Below are positions 26,912 to 34,682 of a stretch of DNA of 64,000 bases, in pieces. The notes below the pieces were generated by a model. The model was given only the letters and a program-made list of their open reading frames with translations. It was not told the DNA's origin and did no database searches. This stretch comes from Cryobacterium sp. Y11. GTDB lineage: Bacteria; Actinomycetota; Actinomycetes; Actinomycetales; Microbacteriaceae. Location of the stretch: assembly GCF_002929535.1 (NCBI RefSeq), contig NZ_PJJO01000061.1:310001-374000 (forward strand). The letters are read 5' to 3'. A program made the translations under genes and the position numbers. The stretch's first letter is position 1. Each line of letters opens with the position of its first letter.

Positions 26912-28318
26912 ATGAGTGTCAATCAACGCGTGGGGGCTGCCGGTTCCGGCAAAGCCACGCGCAACGCTGCCAGCGAAACTGAAAAGTCCGGCCTGAAGAA
27001 GATCGTCGCCGCTTCCATGGTGGGTACGGTCGTGGAATGGTACGAGTTCTTCTTGTACGCCACGGCAGCCAGTCTGGTCTTCGGCACGGTTTTCTTTCCC
27101 AACGCCGGCAGCGAGCTTGACGGCATCATCGCCGCCTTCCTCACCTACGCGGTCGGCTTCATCGCCCGGCCTCTTGGCGGCATCGTCTTCGGTCAAATCG
27201 GTGACAAACTCGGCCGCAAGCACACGCTGCAGGTGACCATCATCATGGTTGGTGCCGCCACCTTTCTGATGGGCTGTCTGCCCGGATTCGACACCATCGG
27301 CTACTGGGCGCCAGCGCTACTCGTGGCCCTGCGCTTCATCCAGGGCTTCGCCGTCGGTGGTGAATGGGGTGGCGCGGTTCTTCTCGTCGCCGAGCACAGC
27401 CCGAACCAGTCCCGTGGCTTCTGGTCGAGCTGGCCGCAAGCCGCCGTTCCGGTTGGTAACCTGCTCGCCACGATCGTGCTGCTCACCATGACCTGGCTCC
27501 TTCCGCCAGAGCAGTTTCTCAGCTGGGGCTGGCGCGTGGCGTTCTGGCTCTCCGCGATCATCGTCGTGATCGGCTACTACATTCGCACCCACGTCAGTGA
27601 AGCTCCCATCTTTCTCGAAGCCCGCGAGAAGGTCGAGGCCGAAAAGGCCGTCAATTACGGCGTGCTGGAGGTCGTGCGCAAGTACCCCAAGGGCATCCTC
27701 GGAGCCATGGGCCTGCGCTTTGCCGAAAACATTCTGTACTACATCATCGTGAGCTTCACGATCGTCTACCTGAAGACGGTGCACGAGTATGACACCGGCC
27801 AGTTGTTGATCGCCCTGCTGGTCGCGCACCTCGTGCACTTCATTGTGATTCCGCAGGTCGGTCGCCTCTCCGACCGTTTGGGGCGAAAGCCCGTCTACCT
27901 CGCCGGAGCTGTGCTCGGCGCCAGCTGGGCATTCTTCGCCTTCCCCCTGTTCGACACCCTGAACCCGTTGCTCATTATTGTCGCCGTCACGGTCGGGCTC
28001 TGCTTCCACGCCCTGATGTACGCGGGACAGCCGGCGATCATGAGCGAAATGTTCCCGACTCGCATGCGCTATTCGGGAGTGTCGCTCGGCTACCAGGTCA
28101 CGTCCATTCTGGCCGGCTCCATGGCGCCGATCATCGCAGCCGCGTTGCTGCAGCGGTATGAGTCCTGGGTTCCGGTTGCGATCTACATCATGATCGCCTG
28201 CGCCATTACGGTGGTCGCCGTGGTCACCCTCAAGGAGACTGCGGGAGTGTCACTGCGCGAGGTCGACGCCGTGGATGCTCGCAAGCACGGGCTCGATCCG
28301 GTCAACACCGGAAAATAA
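26912..28318 (+). CDS. MHS-family MFS transporter (organic acid/H+ symporter)
   Basis: A 468-residue member of the metabolite:H+ symporter branch of the major facilitator superfamily. The signature regions are ASMVGTVVEWYEFFLYATAA, FIARPLGGIVFGQIGDKLGR, RFIQGFAVGGEWGGAVLLVAEH and RLSDRLGRKPVYLAGA; twelve helices are expected. The ATG at 26912 follows GAGGAGAC. The open frame upstream to 26693 is not family-like. The next gene, 88 bp on, is a 3-hydroxybutyrate dehydrogenase-like SDR, so the probable substrate is 3-hydroxybutyrate or a related hydroxy acid (inference from context). Confidence 0.9.
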   Translation: MSVNQRVGAAGSGKATRNAASETEKSGLKKIVAASMVGTVVEWYEFFLYATAASLVFGTVFFPNAGSELDGIIAAFLTYAVGFIARPLGGIVFGQIGDKLGRKHTLQVTIIMVGAATFLMGCLPGFDTIGYWAPALLVALRFIQGFAVGGEWGGAVLLVAEHSPNQSRGFWSSWPQAAVPVGNLLATIVLLTMTWLLPPEQFLSWGWRVAFWLSAIIVVIGYYIRTHVSEAPIFLEAREKVEAEKAVNYGVLEVVRKYPKGILGAMGLRFAENILYYIIVSFTIVYLKTVHEYDTGQLLIALLVAHLVHFIVIPQVGRLSDRLGRKPVYLAGAVLGASWAFFAFPLFDTLNPLLIIVAVTVGLCFHALMYAGQPAIMSEMFPTRMRYSGVSLGYQVTSILAGSMAPIIAAALLQRYESWVPVAIYIMIACAITVVAVVTLKETAGVSLREVDAVDARKHGLDPVNTGK

Positions 28319-28406
28319 CCCGGCTCAACTCATTGCAAGCCGGAGGGGCGGGATGCCAATGGTGCCCGACTCTCTCCGACCTGCCCCGCGCAATCAAAGG
28401 AACATC

Positions 28407-29201
28407 ATGACTGAACTCACCGATGCCGCCAATGCCGCGACACAACCCCTCGCAGGGCGGCGCGCCGTCGTCACCGGCGGTGCCAGTGGAATTGGCGCCG
28501 CCGTTGTTCGGACGCTCGCCGCCGCTGGTGCCCATGTTGTCGTCGCCGACATTGATAAGACAGGCGCCACGGCCCTGGCCGAGGAGGTAGGCGGGTCGAT
28601 CTGGACCGTCAACCTCATGGACACCGATGCCCTCACCGACGAAGTTTTGGCACCAGCCCTGGCCGGTGTTGACATTCTGGTCAACAACGCCGGAATTCAG
28701 CGCATCAACCCCATTCAGGACTTCAAGCCGGCCGATTTTCACAACATTCTCACGCTCCTGCTCGAGGCGCCGTTTCTGCTGATTCGGGCGGTACTGCCGC
28801 AGATGTATGCGGCGAATTTCGGGCGCATCATCAACGTGTCGTCTGTCCATGGCATTCGCGCGTCGCCCTTCAAGAGTGCATACGTGTCGGCCAAACACGG
28901 TCTCGAGGGGCTCTCGAAGGTGACCGCCCTGGAGGGCGGCGCGCACGGGGTCACTAGCAATTGTGTGGCTCCCGGCTATGTGCGTACGCCCCTGGTCGAG
29001 AAGCAGATCACCGACCAGGCTCTCGTGCACGGCATACCGGAGTCCGAGGTGCTGAGCAAGATCATGCTCACCGAGAGTGCGATCAAGCGCTTGGTCGAGC
29101 CGAACGAGGTGGGCTCGCTCGTGGCCTGGCTGGCCTCAGACGCGGCCGCGATGGTCACCGGGTCAAGTTACACGATGGACGGCGGCTGGTCGGCCCGCTA
29201 A
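28407..29201 (+). CDS. SDR dehydrogenase, probable 3-hydroxybutyrate dehydrogenase
   Basis: A 264-residue classical SDR. It has the cofactor motif VVTGGASGIGAAV (TGxxxGIG), NNAGIQ, and the catalytic set Ser (NVSSVHGI), Tyr and Lys (SAYVSAKHGLEGLSKV). LPQMYAANFGRIINVSS, SAYVSAKHG and the C-terminal GSSYTMDGGWSAR match bacterial D-3-hydroxybutyrate dehydrogenases, which oxidise 3-hydroxybutyrate to acetoacetate with NAD. VVVADID after the cofactor loop favours NAD. The ATG follows AAAGGA. It is probably co-transcribed with the MHS transporter and closed by a strong terminator. Confidence 0.85.
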   Translation: MTELTDAANAATQPLAGRRAVVTGGASGIGAAVVRTLAAAGAHVVVADIDKTGATALAEEVGGSIWTVNLMDTDALTDEVLAPALAGVDILVNNAGIQRINPIQDFKPADFHNILTLLLEAPFLLIRAVLPQMYAANFGRIINVSSVHGIRASPFKSAYVSAKHGLEGLSKVTALEGGAHGVTSNCVAPGYVRTPLVEKQITDQALVHGIPESEVLSKIMLTESAIKRLVEPNEVGSLVAWLASDAAAMVTGSSYTMDGGWSAR

Positions 29202-29235
29202 CGGTGTACTAACCGCGCGGCTCTGATCGCGACGG

Positions 29236-29278
29236 ATGGTCGCAACGGATGCCGCGGCATCCGTTGCGACCATTTTTG
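29236..29278 (+). terminator. Strong terminator after the dehydrogenase gene
   Basis: A perfect 18-bp inverted repeat, starting ATGGTCGCAACGGATGCC, with a 2-nt centre is followed directly by TTTTT. It separates the dehydrogenase gene from the tad operon. Confidence 0.9.
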
Positions 29279-29305
29279 GTGCTCGCGATACGGAAAAACA
29301 AGCCC

Positions 29306-29314
29306 TGTGGATAA
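29306..29314. promoter_or_regulatory. Perfect DnaA box upstream of the tad operon
   Basis: TGTGGATAA (reverse TTATCCACA) lies 39 bp before the tadA-like start codon, in the likely promoter. A single box can regulate transcription. Chance occurrence cannot be excluded. Confidence 0.35.
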
Positions 29315-29352
29315 CTTTTACGAAGAATTGAAAATGAGGCCATCATGCTGGG

Positions 29353-30585
29353 ATGACCGAAGCCGTTCGTATCATCACAGAGCAAGTGCGGCTGCGAGTG
29401 CGCCGCGAAGGCGTCGACCTCGCGTCCAATAACGCGCTCGCTGAGCAGTATGTGCGCGACGAAGTGCGCCGCTACAGCGAGCGCGCCCTCAGCGGACACG
29501 CGCCGATGATCGCCGACGAGCATCAGGCAGCTCGCGAAGTCGTGGCGGTGCTGACCGGCTTTGGTGTGCTGCAGCCCTTCCTCGACGATCCTGATATTGA
29601 GGAAATCTGGATCAACGGCCCCGGCCGGGTGTTTGTCGCCCGCGACGGGGTGTCTGAACTGACCACGCTGCTGCTCGGCGAGCAAGACGTGCGCGACCTG
29701 GTCGAGCGGATGCTGCAGACATCCGGCCGAAGGGTGGATCTCTCGTCGCCGTTCGTGGATGCATCGCTGCCTGACGGCTCAAGGCTGCACGTCGTGATTC
29801 CGGATATCACGCGCAAACATTGGGCGGTGAACATTCGCAAGTTCACCCGGCGCATCCGCGATCTAAACCAGTTGGTCGGGCTCGGCGCGCTCACCCAGCA
29901 GGCGGCCGATTTTCTGCGGGTGTGCGTGCTGGGCGGGCAGAACATTCTGGTCTCCGGGGCCACTCAGACCGGCAAAACGACCATGCTGAACGCCCTGCTC
30001 TCATCGACTCGGCCCGGTGAGCGCATCGTGACCGTCGAGGAGACCTTCGAACTTGATCTGTCGGCCCGTGACGTCGTGGCGATGCAGTGCCGGCAACCGA
30101 GCCTCGAGGGAACCGGCGAGATCACCCTGCGCCGACTGATCAAGGAGTCGCTGCGCATGCGGCCAGACCGACTCGTGGTCGGCGAGGTGCGCGAGGCGGA
30201 AAGCCTCGACCTGCTCATAGCTCTGAATAGTGGACTTCCCGGCATGTGCTCCATTCACGCCAACAGCGCCAGGGATGCGCTCGCCAAGCTGTCGACGCTG
30301 CCGCTGTTGGCCGGCCGCAATATCGACTCGTCGTTCGTGCTGCCGACCGTGGCTGGCTGCATCGACATCGTGGTGCACTGCGAGATCGACCGGTACGGAC
30401 ACCGTCGCGTCAGCGAGATCATCGCGCCGAGCGGCCAGCTGGCCGGTTCGACGATCGAAGCGAGTCCGCTGTTTCTATCGCCGCACGGCCACCTGGAACC
30501 GACCGGCTCACACCCGACCAAACTCGCCAAGTTTCGTGCCGCCGGCGTCGACCCGGCACTGGTGCTGCGGCAGGGGGCCGCATGA
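29353..30585 (+). CDS. tadA: CpaF/TadA-type secretion ATPase
   Basis: The hexameric ATPase that powers assembly of Flp/Tad pili. It has 410 residues: an N-terminal helical domain, then FGVLQPFLDDPDIEEIWING, a Walker A variant VSGATQTGKTTMLNALL near residue 200, Asp-box IVTVEETFELDL, Walker B LVVGEVREAESLDLL and the His-box GMCSIHANSARDALAKL. The Walker A has ATQTGKTT instead of the more common GTGTGKTT. It is the first gene of the pilus operon; the tadB start overlaps its stop (ATGA). The TadZ/Ssd localisation gene often found upstream is absent. Confidence 0.92.
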   Translation: MTEAVRIITEQVRLRVRREGVDLASNNALAEQYVRDEVRRYSERALSGHAPMIADEHQAAREVVAVLTGFGVLQPFLDDPDIEEIWINGPGRVFVARDGVSELTTLLLGEQDVRDLVERMLQTSGRRVDLSSPFVDASLPDGSRLHVVIPDITRKHWAVNIRKFTRRIRDLNQLVGLGALTQQAADFLRVCVLGGQNILVSGATQTGKTTMLNALLSSTRPGERIVTVEETFELDLSARDVVAMQCRQPSLEGTGEITLRRLIKESLRMRPDRLVVGEVREAESLDLLIALNSGLPGMCSIHANSARDALAKLSTLPLLAGRNIDSSFVLPTVAGCIDIVVHCEIDRYGHRRVSEIIAPSGQLAGSTIEASPLFLSPHGHLEPTGSHPTKLAKFRAAGVDPALVLRQGAA

Positions 30586-31445
30586 CGCTCGTGCTGGGGT
30601 GCCTGCTCGGATCTGGTCTGGTGCTGCTGCTCGGGCCGTTCCTCTGGCCGGGCGGTAAAGCGCCCGCGGGCGAACGTACCGGGGTCGGCGAGCGGATGCG
30701 CGTGCGCCTGGTTCAGGGTGGCCTCGGATCTGTGCCGGTATCGGCGTTTCTAGCGGTGTCTGCCATCGTGGGGGTCGCATCCGCTGCCCTGGCACATGGA
30801 TTGTTCGCGGTGCGGGCCCTGAGCATGGTCGCTGGCCTCGTTGGGCTGCTGCTGCCGTGGTTGATTGTCTCCTGGCGGGCAGCTGCCCGGCGTCGGGCCA
30901 ACCGCACGGTCTGGCCAGACGTCGTCGACCATCTGGTCTCGGCGTTGCGCTCTGGCCTGGCTCTGCCAGACAGCGTGAGCAGCCTCGCGCAGGCCGGGCC
31001 GGTCGCCACCCGCAGCGCTTTTATCCAGTTCGAGCGCGAATACCGGGCGACCGGCAACTTCAGCTACTGCGTCGACGAGCTCAAACGTTCCCTTGCCGAC
31101 CCGGTGGCGGATCGTATTTTAGAGACCCTGCGCATGGCGCGTGAGGTCGGCGGCACCGACCTCACGGTGGTGCTGCGCAGCCTCGCGGCCTGGCTGCGCC
31201 AGGATGCCGCGGTGCGGCTCGAGGTGGAAGCCCGCCAATCCTGGGTGGTGAGCGCTGCCAGACTGGGAGTGGCGGCGCCCTGGATCATCCTCGTTCTGCT
31301 CGCCTCTCGGCCCGAAGCTGCCGTCGCCTATAACTCCTCGGCCGGCGTTGCCGTGATCGCGAGCGGCCTGGCCCTGTCGGTCATTGCCTACCGCATCATG
31401 ATCGCGCTCGGCCGCTTACCGGAGGAACGCCGATGGTTTTCGTAG
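30582..31445 (+). CDS. tadB: TadB-type pilus platform protein (T2SSF)
   Basis: A 287-residue inner-membrane platform protein. It has two N-terminal and two C-terminal hydrophobic stretches around a cytoplasmic domain with WPDVVDHLVSALRSGLALPD and ILETLRMAREVGGTDLTVVL, typical of T2SSF/TadB. The ATG at 30582 overlaps the tadA stop. The open frame upstream is only the shadow of tadA. It works with TadC as the base on which pilin subunits are assembled. Confidence 0.88.
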   Translation: MTLVLGCLLGSGLVLLLGPFLWPGGKAPAGERTGVGERMRVRLVQGGLGSVPVSAFLAVSAIVGVASAALAHGLFAVRALSMVAGLVGLLLPWLIVSWRAAARRRANRTVWPDVVDHLVSALRSGLALPDSVSSLAQAGPVATRSAFIQFEREYRATGNFSYCVDELKRSLADPVADRILETLRMAREVGGTDLTVVLRSLAAWLRQDAAVRLEVEARQSWVVSAARLGVAAPWIILVLLASRPEAAVAYNSSAGVAVIASGLALSVIAYRIMIALGRLPEERRWFS

Positions 31446-31461
31446 AAGGCTGGCGCACCCG

Positions 31462-32409
31462 ATGAGCGCCGCGCTGAGTTCAACTGCGCTGGGCTGGGCC
31501 GTGCTGTGCGGCAGCTGCCTCGGCGTTGGTTTATGGTCCCTGGTGAGCCTGATGCCGCGCCTGACCCGCCCGCGCCTGATCGATCGCGTGGTGCCCTATA
31601 TTCTCGATGTCTCCGTCGAAGCACGCAGCATCGCCGCCCGCCGAACGGTCAATCCGATCCCCGTGTTCGGGAGCCTGTTCGGGCCGATCTTCGGTGCGCT
31701 CACCCGCGGCCTGTCGAGTCTGCTCGGCGGCAGCGAGACCATCGCGCGGCGCCTGCACCAGTCCGGGTCACACAAAACGGTGGATGAGTTTCGTTCGGGG
31801 CAACTTGTGTGGGCCCTGTTGGCCTTCGCCGCGGGAACGGTAATCACCATCGCGGTGCTGGCCCAGCTTCCCTTGCCAGCCCGACTCGTGGTGCCGTTCC
31901 TGGCCGGAATCGGCGGCGCGGTACTGTGCGATTGGCTACTGCAGCGTGCGGCGACCGCCCGGTTGGCGCGCATGCGCAGTGAGCTGCCGACCATTCTCGA
32001 ATTTCTCACGCTGTCCCTGTCAGCCGGGGAAGGCATCCTCGATTCGATCCGACGAGTCTCCCGCACGAGTTCGGGGGAGCTGTCCCGCGAATTCGGTGGC
32101 GTCATCGCCGAGGTACACACCGGCGTGCCGATCGGGGTCGCGCTGCAGGGACTGTCGCGCGCCATCGCGTTGCCGGAAGTGACCCGGTTCGTTGATCAGG
32201 TCACCGGTGCCCTGGATCGGGGCTCGCCGCTCGCCGAGGTGTTGCGCGCCCAAGCGCAGGATTCCCGCGAGCAGACCAAGCGGTCGCTGCTCGAGATAGC
32301 CGGCAAGAAAGAAGTCGCGATGCTCGTGCCGCTCGTCTTTCTCATTTTGCCCATGACCGTACTATTCGCTATTTTTCCCGGGCTGATGGTTCTGCAGACC
32401 GGATTCTAA
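31462..32409 (+). CDS. tadC: TadC-type pilus platform protein (T2SSF)
   Basis: A 315-residue protein with hydrophobic N-terminus, ELPTILEFLTLSLSAGEGIL as the core T2SSF motif, VPIGVALQGLSRAIALPEVT, and the C-terminal anchor MLVPLVFLILPMTVLFAIFP. It follows tadB by 16 nt and forms the second platform subunit. Confidence 0.88.
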   Translation: MSAALSSTALGWAVLCGSCLGVGLWSLVSLMPRLTRPRLIDRVVPYILDVSVEARSIAARRTVNPIPVFGSLFGPIFGALTRGLSSLLGGSETIARRLHQSGSHKTVDEFRSGQLVWALLAFAAGTVITIAVLAQLPLPARLVVPFLAGIGGAVLCDWLLQRAATARLARMRSELPTILEFLTLSLSAGEGILDSIRRVSRTSSGELSREFGGVIAEVHTGVPIGVALQGLSRAIALPEVTRFVDQVTGALDRGSPLAEVLRAQAQDSREQTKRSLLEIAGKKEVAMLVPLVFLILPMTVLFAIFPGLMVLQTGF

Positions 32410-32446
32410 ACGCACCACGCTCACCACTATGAGAAAAGAGAATGCC

Positions 32447-32623
32447 ATGTCCCGAATCCTGCTTCGCCTCAAGGGTGTCATCCGCGACGAAACCGGTGAT
32501 GTTCCCGGCTGGGTGCTGATTACGTTAATGACGGCCGGGCTCGTCATCATCATCTGGGGGCTCGCAGGCCCTGCCCTGAGCGGGGTGTTCCAGCAAGCCA
32601 TGGATCGCGTCAGCAGCTTCTGA
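32447..32623 (+). CDS. Flp-like pilin subunit
   Basis: A 58-residue protein starting MSRILLRLKGVIRDETGDVP, then one hydrophobic helix GWVLITLMTAGLVIIIWGLA and a short polar end. The size and the place between tadC and tadE are those of a Flp/Tad major pilin. The leader is atypical: the usual G/xxxxEY processing site is replaced by a DETGDVPGW segment. I chose the second ATG (32447) because AGAAAAGAGA precedes it; the ATG at 32429 has no ribosome site. Confidence 0.75.
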   Translation: MSRILLRLKGVIRDETGDVPGWVLITLMTAGLVIIIWGLAGPALSGVFQQAMDRVSSF

Positions 32624-32629
32624 CCGTTC

Positions 32630-33046
32630 ATGTACGCACGCCGCAAGCGGATGCTGCGCCTCGACTCGATGCGAGACGAGGCGGGTTCCGCTGTGGCCGA
32701 GTTCGTCATGGTGGTGTCACTGCTGACGTTTCTGACGTTGATGGTGATGCAGCTGGCCCTCGCCTTGCACATTCGCAATACCGTGCTCGATGCCGCGGCC
32801 GAGGGTGCACGCTTCGCCACCCTCGCCGACAGCAGCCTGCCGGCGGGGGCGCAACGAACACGGGACCTGATTACGACGGCCGTCGGAGCGACCTATGCCA
32901 GCGATGTCGTGGCCCGGTACGGCGAGAGTGCTGGGTACCCCAGCGTCGAAGTGCGCGTGATCGCACCGCTGCCGCTGATGGGACTGCTCGGTGCGCCGCG
33001 CGGCTTGGAGGTGATCGCTCATGCAGCGGTCGAATCGCTGGAGTGA
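32630..33046 (+). CDS. TadE-family pseudopilin
   Basis: A 138-residue protein with the TadE signature EAGSAVAEFVMVVSLLTFLT at the N-terminus, a single membrane helix, and an outside domain with AAAEGARFATLAD, the common continuation in minor pilins. It begins 6 nt after the Flp stop. It is a likely minor pilus component, cut at the Gly/Ala before SAVAEF by a prepilin peptidase that is not encoded in this window. Confidence 0.85.
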   Translation: MYARRKRMLRLDSMRDEAGSAVAEFVMVVSLLTFLTLMVMQLALALHIRNTVLDAAAEGARFATLADSSLPAGAQRTRDLITTAVGATYASDVVARYGESAGYPSVEVRVIAPLPLMGLLGAPRGLEVIAHAAVESLE

Positions 33047-33536
33047 ACGCTGTGACAGGCTGAGGAAAGTCGATCCTGGCTCGTGGCTTGCGCCTGTACT
33101 GCGCGTACGGGAGGCCGGCTCGGCCTCGCTCGAGTTCATCACGGCCGGCATGATTTTGCTGGTTCCCCTCTTCTATCTGGTGCTCGCGCTGTCGGCCCTG
33201 CAGGGTGGTGCGCTCGCTGTAGAGGGTGCAGCCCGGCAGGCGGCACGGGTGTACGTGCAATCCCCGGATGGCGTAACGGCCACCGCGCGGGCCCAGCGGG
33301 CCGTCGCGTTTGCGCTGGCGGACTACGGGCTGAACGCGGGCGACGCTGAGATCGGGATCACGTGCGCCGGCGGGTCGAGTCACTGTCTGGCCCCGCGCGG
33401 GCTGGTGACGGTGACTGTGCGGATCGGCATTGCTCTGCCGCTCGTTCCCGACCTGCTGGCACTCCGCCAGAGTGCGAGCGTGCCACTAGAGGCGGCGTCG
33501 ACGCAGATCGTATCCCGGTTTAGGAACACCGGATGA
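33021..33536 (+). CDS. Second TadE-like minor pilin
   Basis: A 171-residue protein with REAGSASLEFITAGMILLVP as its pilin-like processing site and helix, then GAARQAARVYVQSPD and an outside domain with a Cys pair (CAGGSSHC). It overlaps the preceding gene by 26 nt and probably starts at the ATG at 33021. The unusually long basic lead (about 30 residues) before the processing site is noteworthy. Confidence 0.8.
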   Translation: MQRSNRWSERCDRLRKVDPGSWLAPVLRVREAGSASLEFITAGMILLVPLFYLVLALSALQGGALAVEGAARQAARVYVQSPDGVTATARAQRAVAFALADYGLNAGDAEIGITCAGGSSHCLAPRGLVTVTVRIGIALPLVPDLLALRQSASVPLEAASTQIVSRFRNTG

Positions 33537-33973
33537 GCAGAATGCACGCTGCAAATGACGACGGCTCGACCCTACTCCTGATCATCTTCTACGGCTTTCT
33601 GGCCCTGAGCCTCGTGCTCGTGGCGCTGTCCGCGACGTCGCTCTACCTCGACCACAAACGACTGCTGAGCCTGGCCGATGGTGCGGTGCTCGCCGGATCG
33701 GAGGCGTTCACCCTCGACGCGGTGCAGGTCGGCGTCGTCGGACCGCGGCCGCTGCTGCGTTCCGGCGACGTGTCGGCGGCGGTGGACGAGTATCTGGCTC
33801 TGGTGCCGCACGCGTCGTTCGAGGACCTGGTCGTGACGAGCGCGGCATCCGTTGATGGGCTGAGCGCATCGGTGACCCTGCGATCGTGGTGGCGCCCGCC
33901 GGTGCTCACCCTCGTGGTCCCCGATGGTGTACCGCTCGAGGTCACGGTGGTCTCCCGGGCGGTATTCCACTAA
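33533..33973 (+). CDS. TadG-like pilus-assembly protein, last gene of the tad operon
   Basis: A 146-residue protein starting NDDGSTLLLIIFYGFLALSL, a processing-like site with a hydrophobic helix, then SATSLYLDHKRLLSLADGAV, then LAGSEAF. That pattern (a helper-type pilin with LADGAALAGA) is typical of Rv3660c-neighbourhood TadG/TadE-like proteins. It starts with an ATGA overlap of the previous stop and ends just before a long hairpin. Confidence 0.78.
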   Translation: MSRMHAANDDGSTLLLIIFYGFLALSLVLVALSATSLYLDHKRLLSLADGAVLAGSEAFTLDAVQVGVVGPRPLLRSGDVSAAVDEYLALVPHASFEDLVVTSAASVDGLSASVTLRSWWRPPVLTLVVPDGVPLEVTVVSRAVFH

Positions 33974-33985
33974 CTCTTCCCTGGC

Positions 33986-34046
33986 CGCGAGAGCGGGATA
34001 CGTGGTGCTTCAGCACCCGTGAAGCAACACTTATCCCGCTCTCGCG
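33986..34046. repeat. Very long hairpin after the tad operon
   Basis: The outer arms CGCGAGAGCGGGATA and TATCCCGCTCTCGCG pair perfectly over 15 bp. After a 1-nt mismatch the inner arms GTGGTGCTTC and GAAGCAACAC add nine more pairs with one mismatch, around a 9-nt loop. In all 24 of 26 positions pair. It begins 12 bp after the last tad stop. There is no T-run, so it may act as a processing or stability hairpin, a Rho-type end, or a palindromic mobile unit. Confidence 0.85.
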
Positions 34047-34103
34047 TGAGGCGGCCGGTAGCCCCGCAAAGTCGCACGGGTAATTTCAGATTAGGAGCGT
34101 ACG

Positions 34104-34253
34104 ATGCACAGACACGTAGTCGACAACGGAAGCCTCCTACCTCGTAGGGGGCTTCACGCTTTGTACGGCAGTCGACAGGTGCCAGCCCCGGTCCCGGTTG
34201 GTAGTGCCGGCGACCTGTGGTCGTCGTTCAGTCGGGAGGTCGCCACCGGTTGA
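34104..34253 (+). CDS. Possible 49-residue small protein
   Basis: ATG at 34104 is preceded by TTAGGAG at a good distance. The frame gives MHRHVVDNGSLLPRRGLHAL, continues with Pro/Val-rich sequence and stops with TGA. No similarity is recognised. The 5' part holds an almost perfect 12-bp hairpin (GAAGCCTCCTAC and GTAGGGGGCTTC, one G-T pair), so the segment could instead be a leader RNA or terminator for the next gene. Low confidence. Confidence 0.3.
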   Translation: MHRHVVDNGSLLPRRGLHALYGSRQVPAPVPVGSAGDLWSSFSREVATG

Positions 34254-34301
34254 CGTGGCTCATATGGCGGCTGAGCACCACCGAAGAACGGTTGTGAAAT
34301 C

Positions 34302-34586
34302 ATGGATGCATTACTGCACGAACACGACGTTGATGAGTGCAGCTTGGAGCAACTTGACTTTGAATCCCTACTTCCGTGCGAGGGTGTGCATCACGACCGT
34401 GGATTGAGCGGTCATGATCCGGCCGAATCAGGCGGGTTCATGGTGATATCGCCCTGCTGCGGCCCCAAGGTGATTCAGTGTTCCTCGCGGGTCGACGCCA
34501 TGCGCGTCTTCGGCGTGCTGTATTGCGGCGCCTGTCGGCATGAGCATTTGACCAGCGAATACCAGTTCATTCCGCTGCAGCTGTAG
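34302..34586 (+). CDS. Small Cys-rich protein, function unknown
   Basis: A 94-residue protein with an acidic N-terminal half (MDALLHEHDVDECSLEQLDF) and a C-terminal half with ISPCCGPKVIQC and VLYCGACRHEHL. CxxC plus nearby Cys residues suggest a zinc ribbon. The ATG follows GAACGGTTGTGAAATC without a strong ribosome site. No family is recognised. It sits between the tad operon and the EamA gene. Confidence 0.5.
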   Translation: MDALLHEHDVDECSLEQLDFESLLPCEGVHHDRGLSGHDPAESGGFMVISPCCGPKVIQCSSRVDAMRVFGVLYCGACRHEHLTSEYQFIPLQL

Positions 34587-34682
34587 GTACCGCTCGCGTA
34601 TGCATTGTGCGTTCACAGGCCACGAGCGGATGCCGCGCGCGATAGCCTCTGTAGGTGCCATTACGGCGCCGACAGGAGCAGT

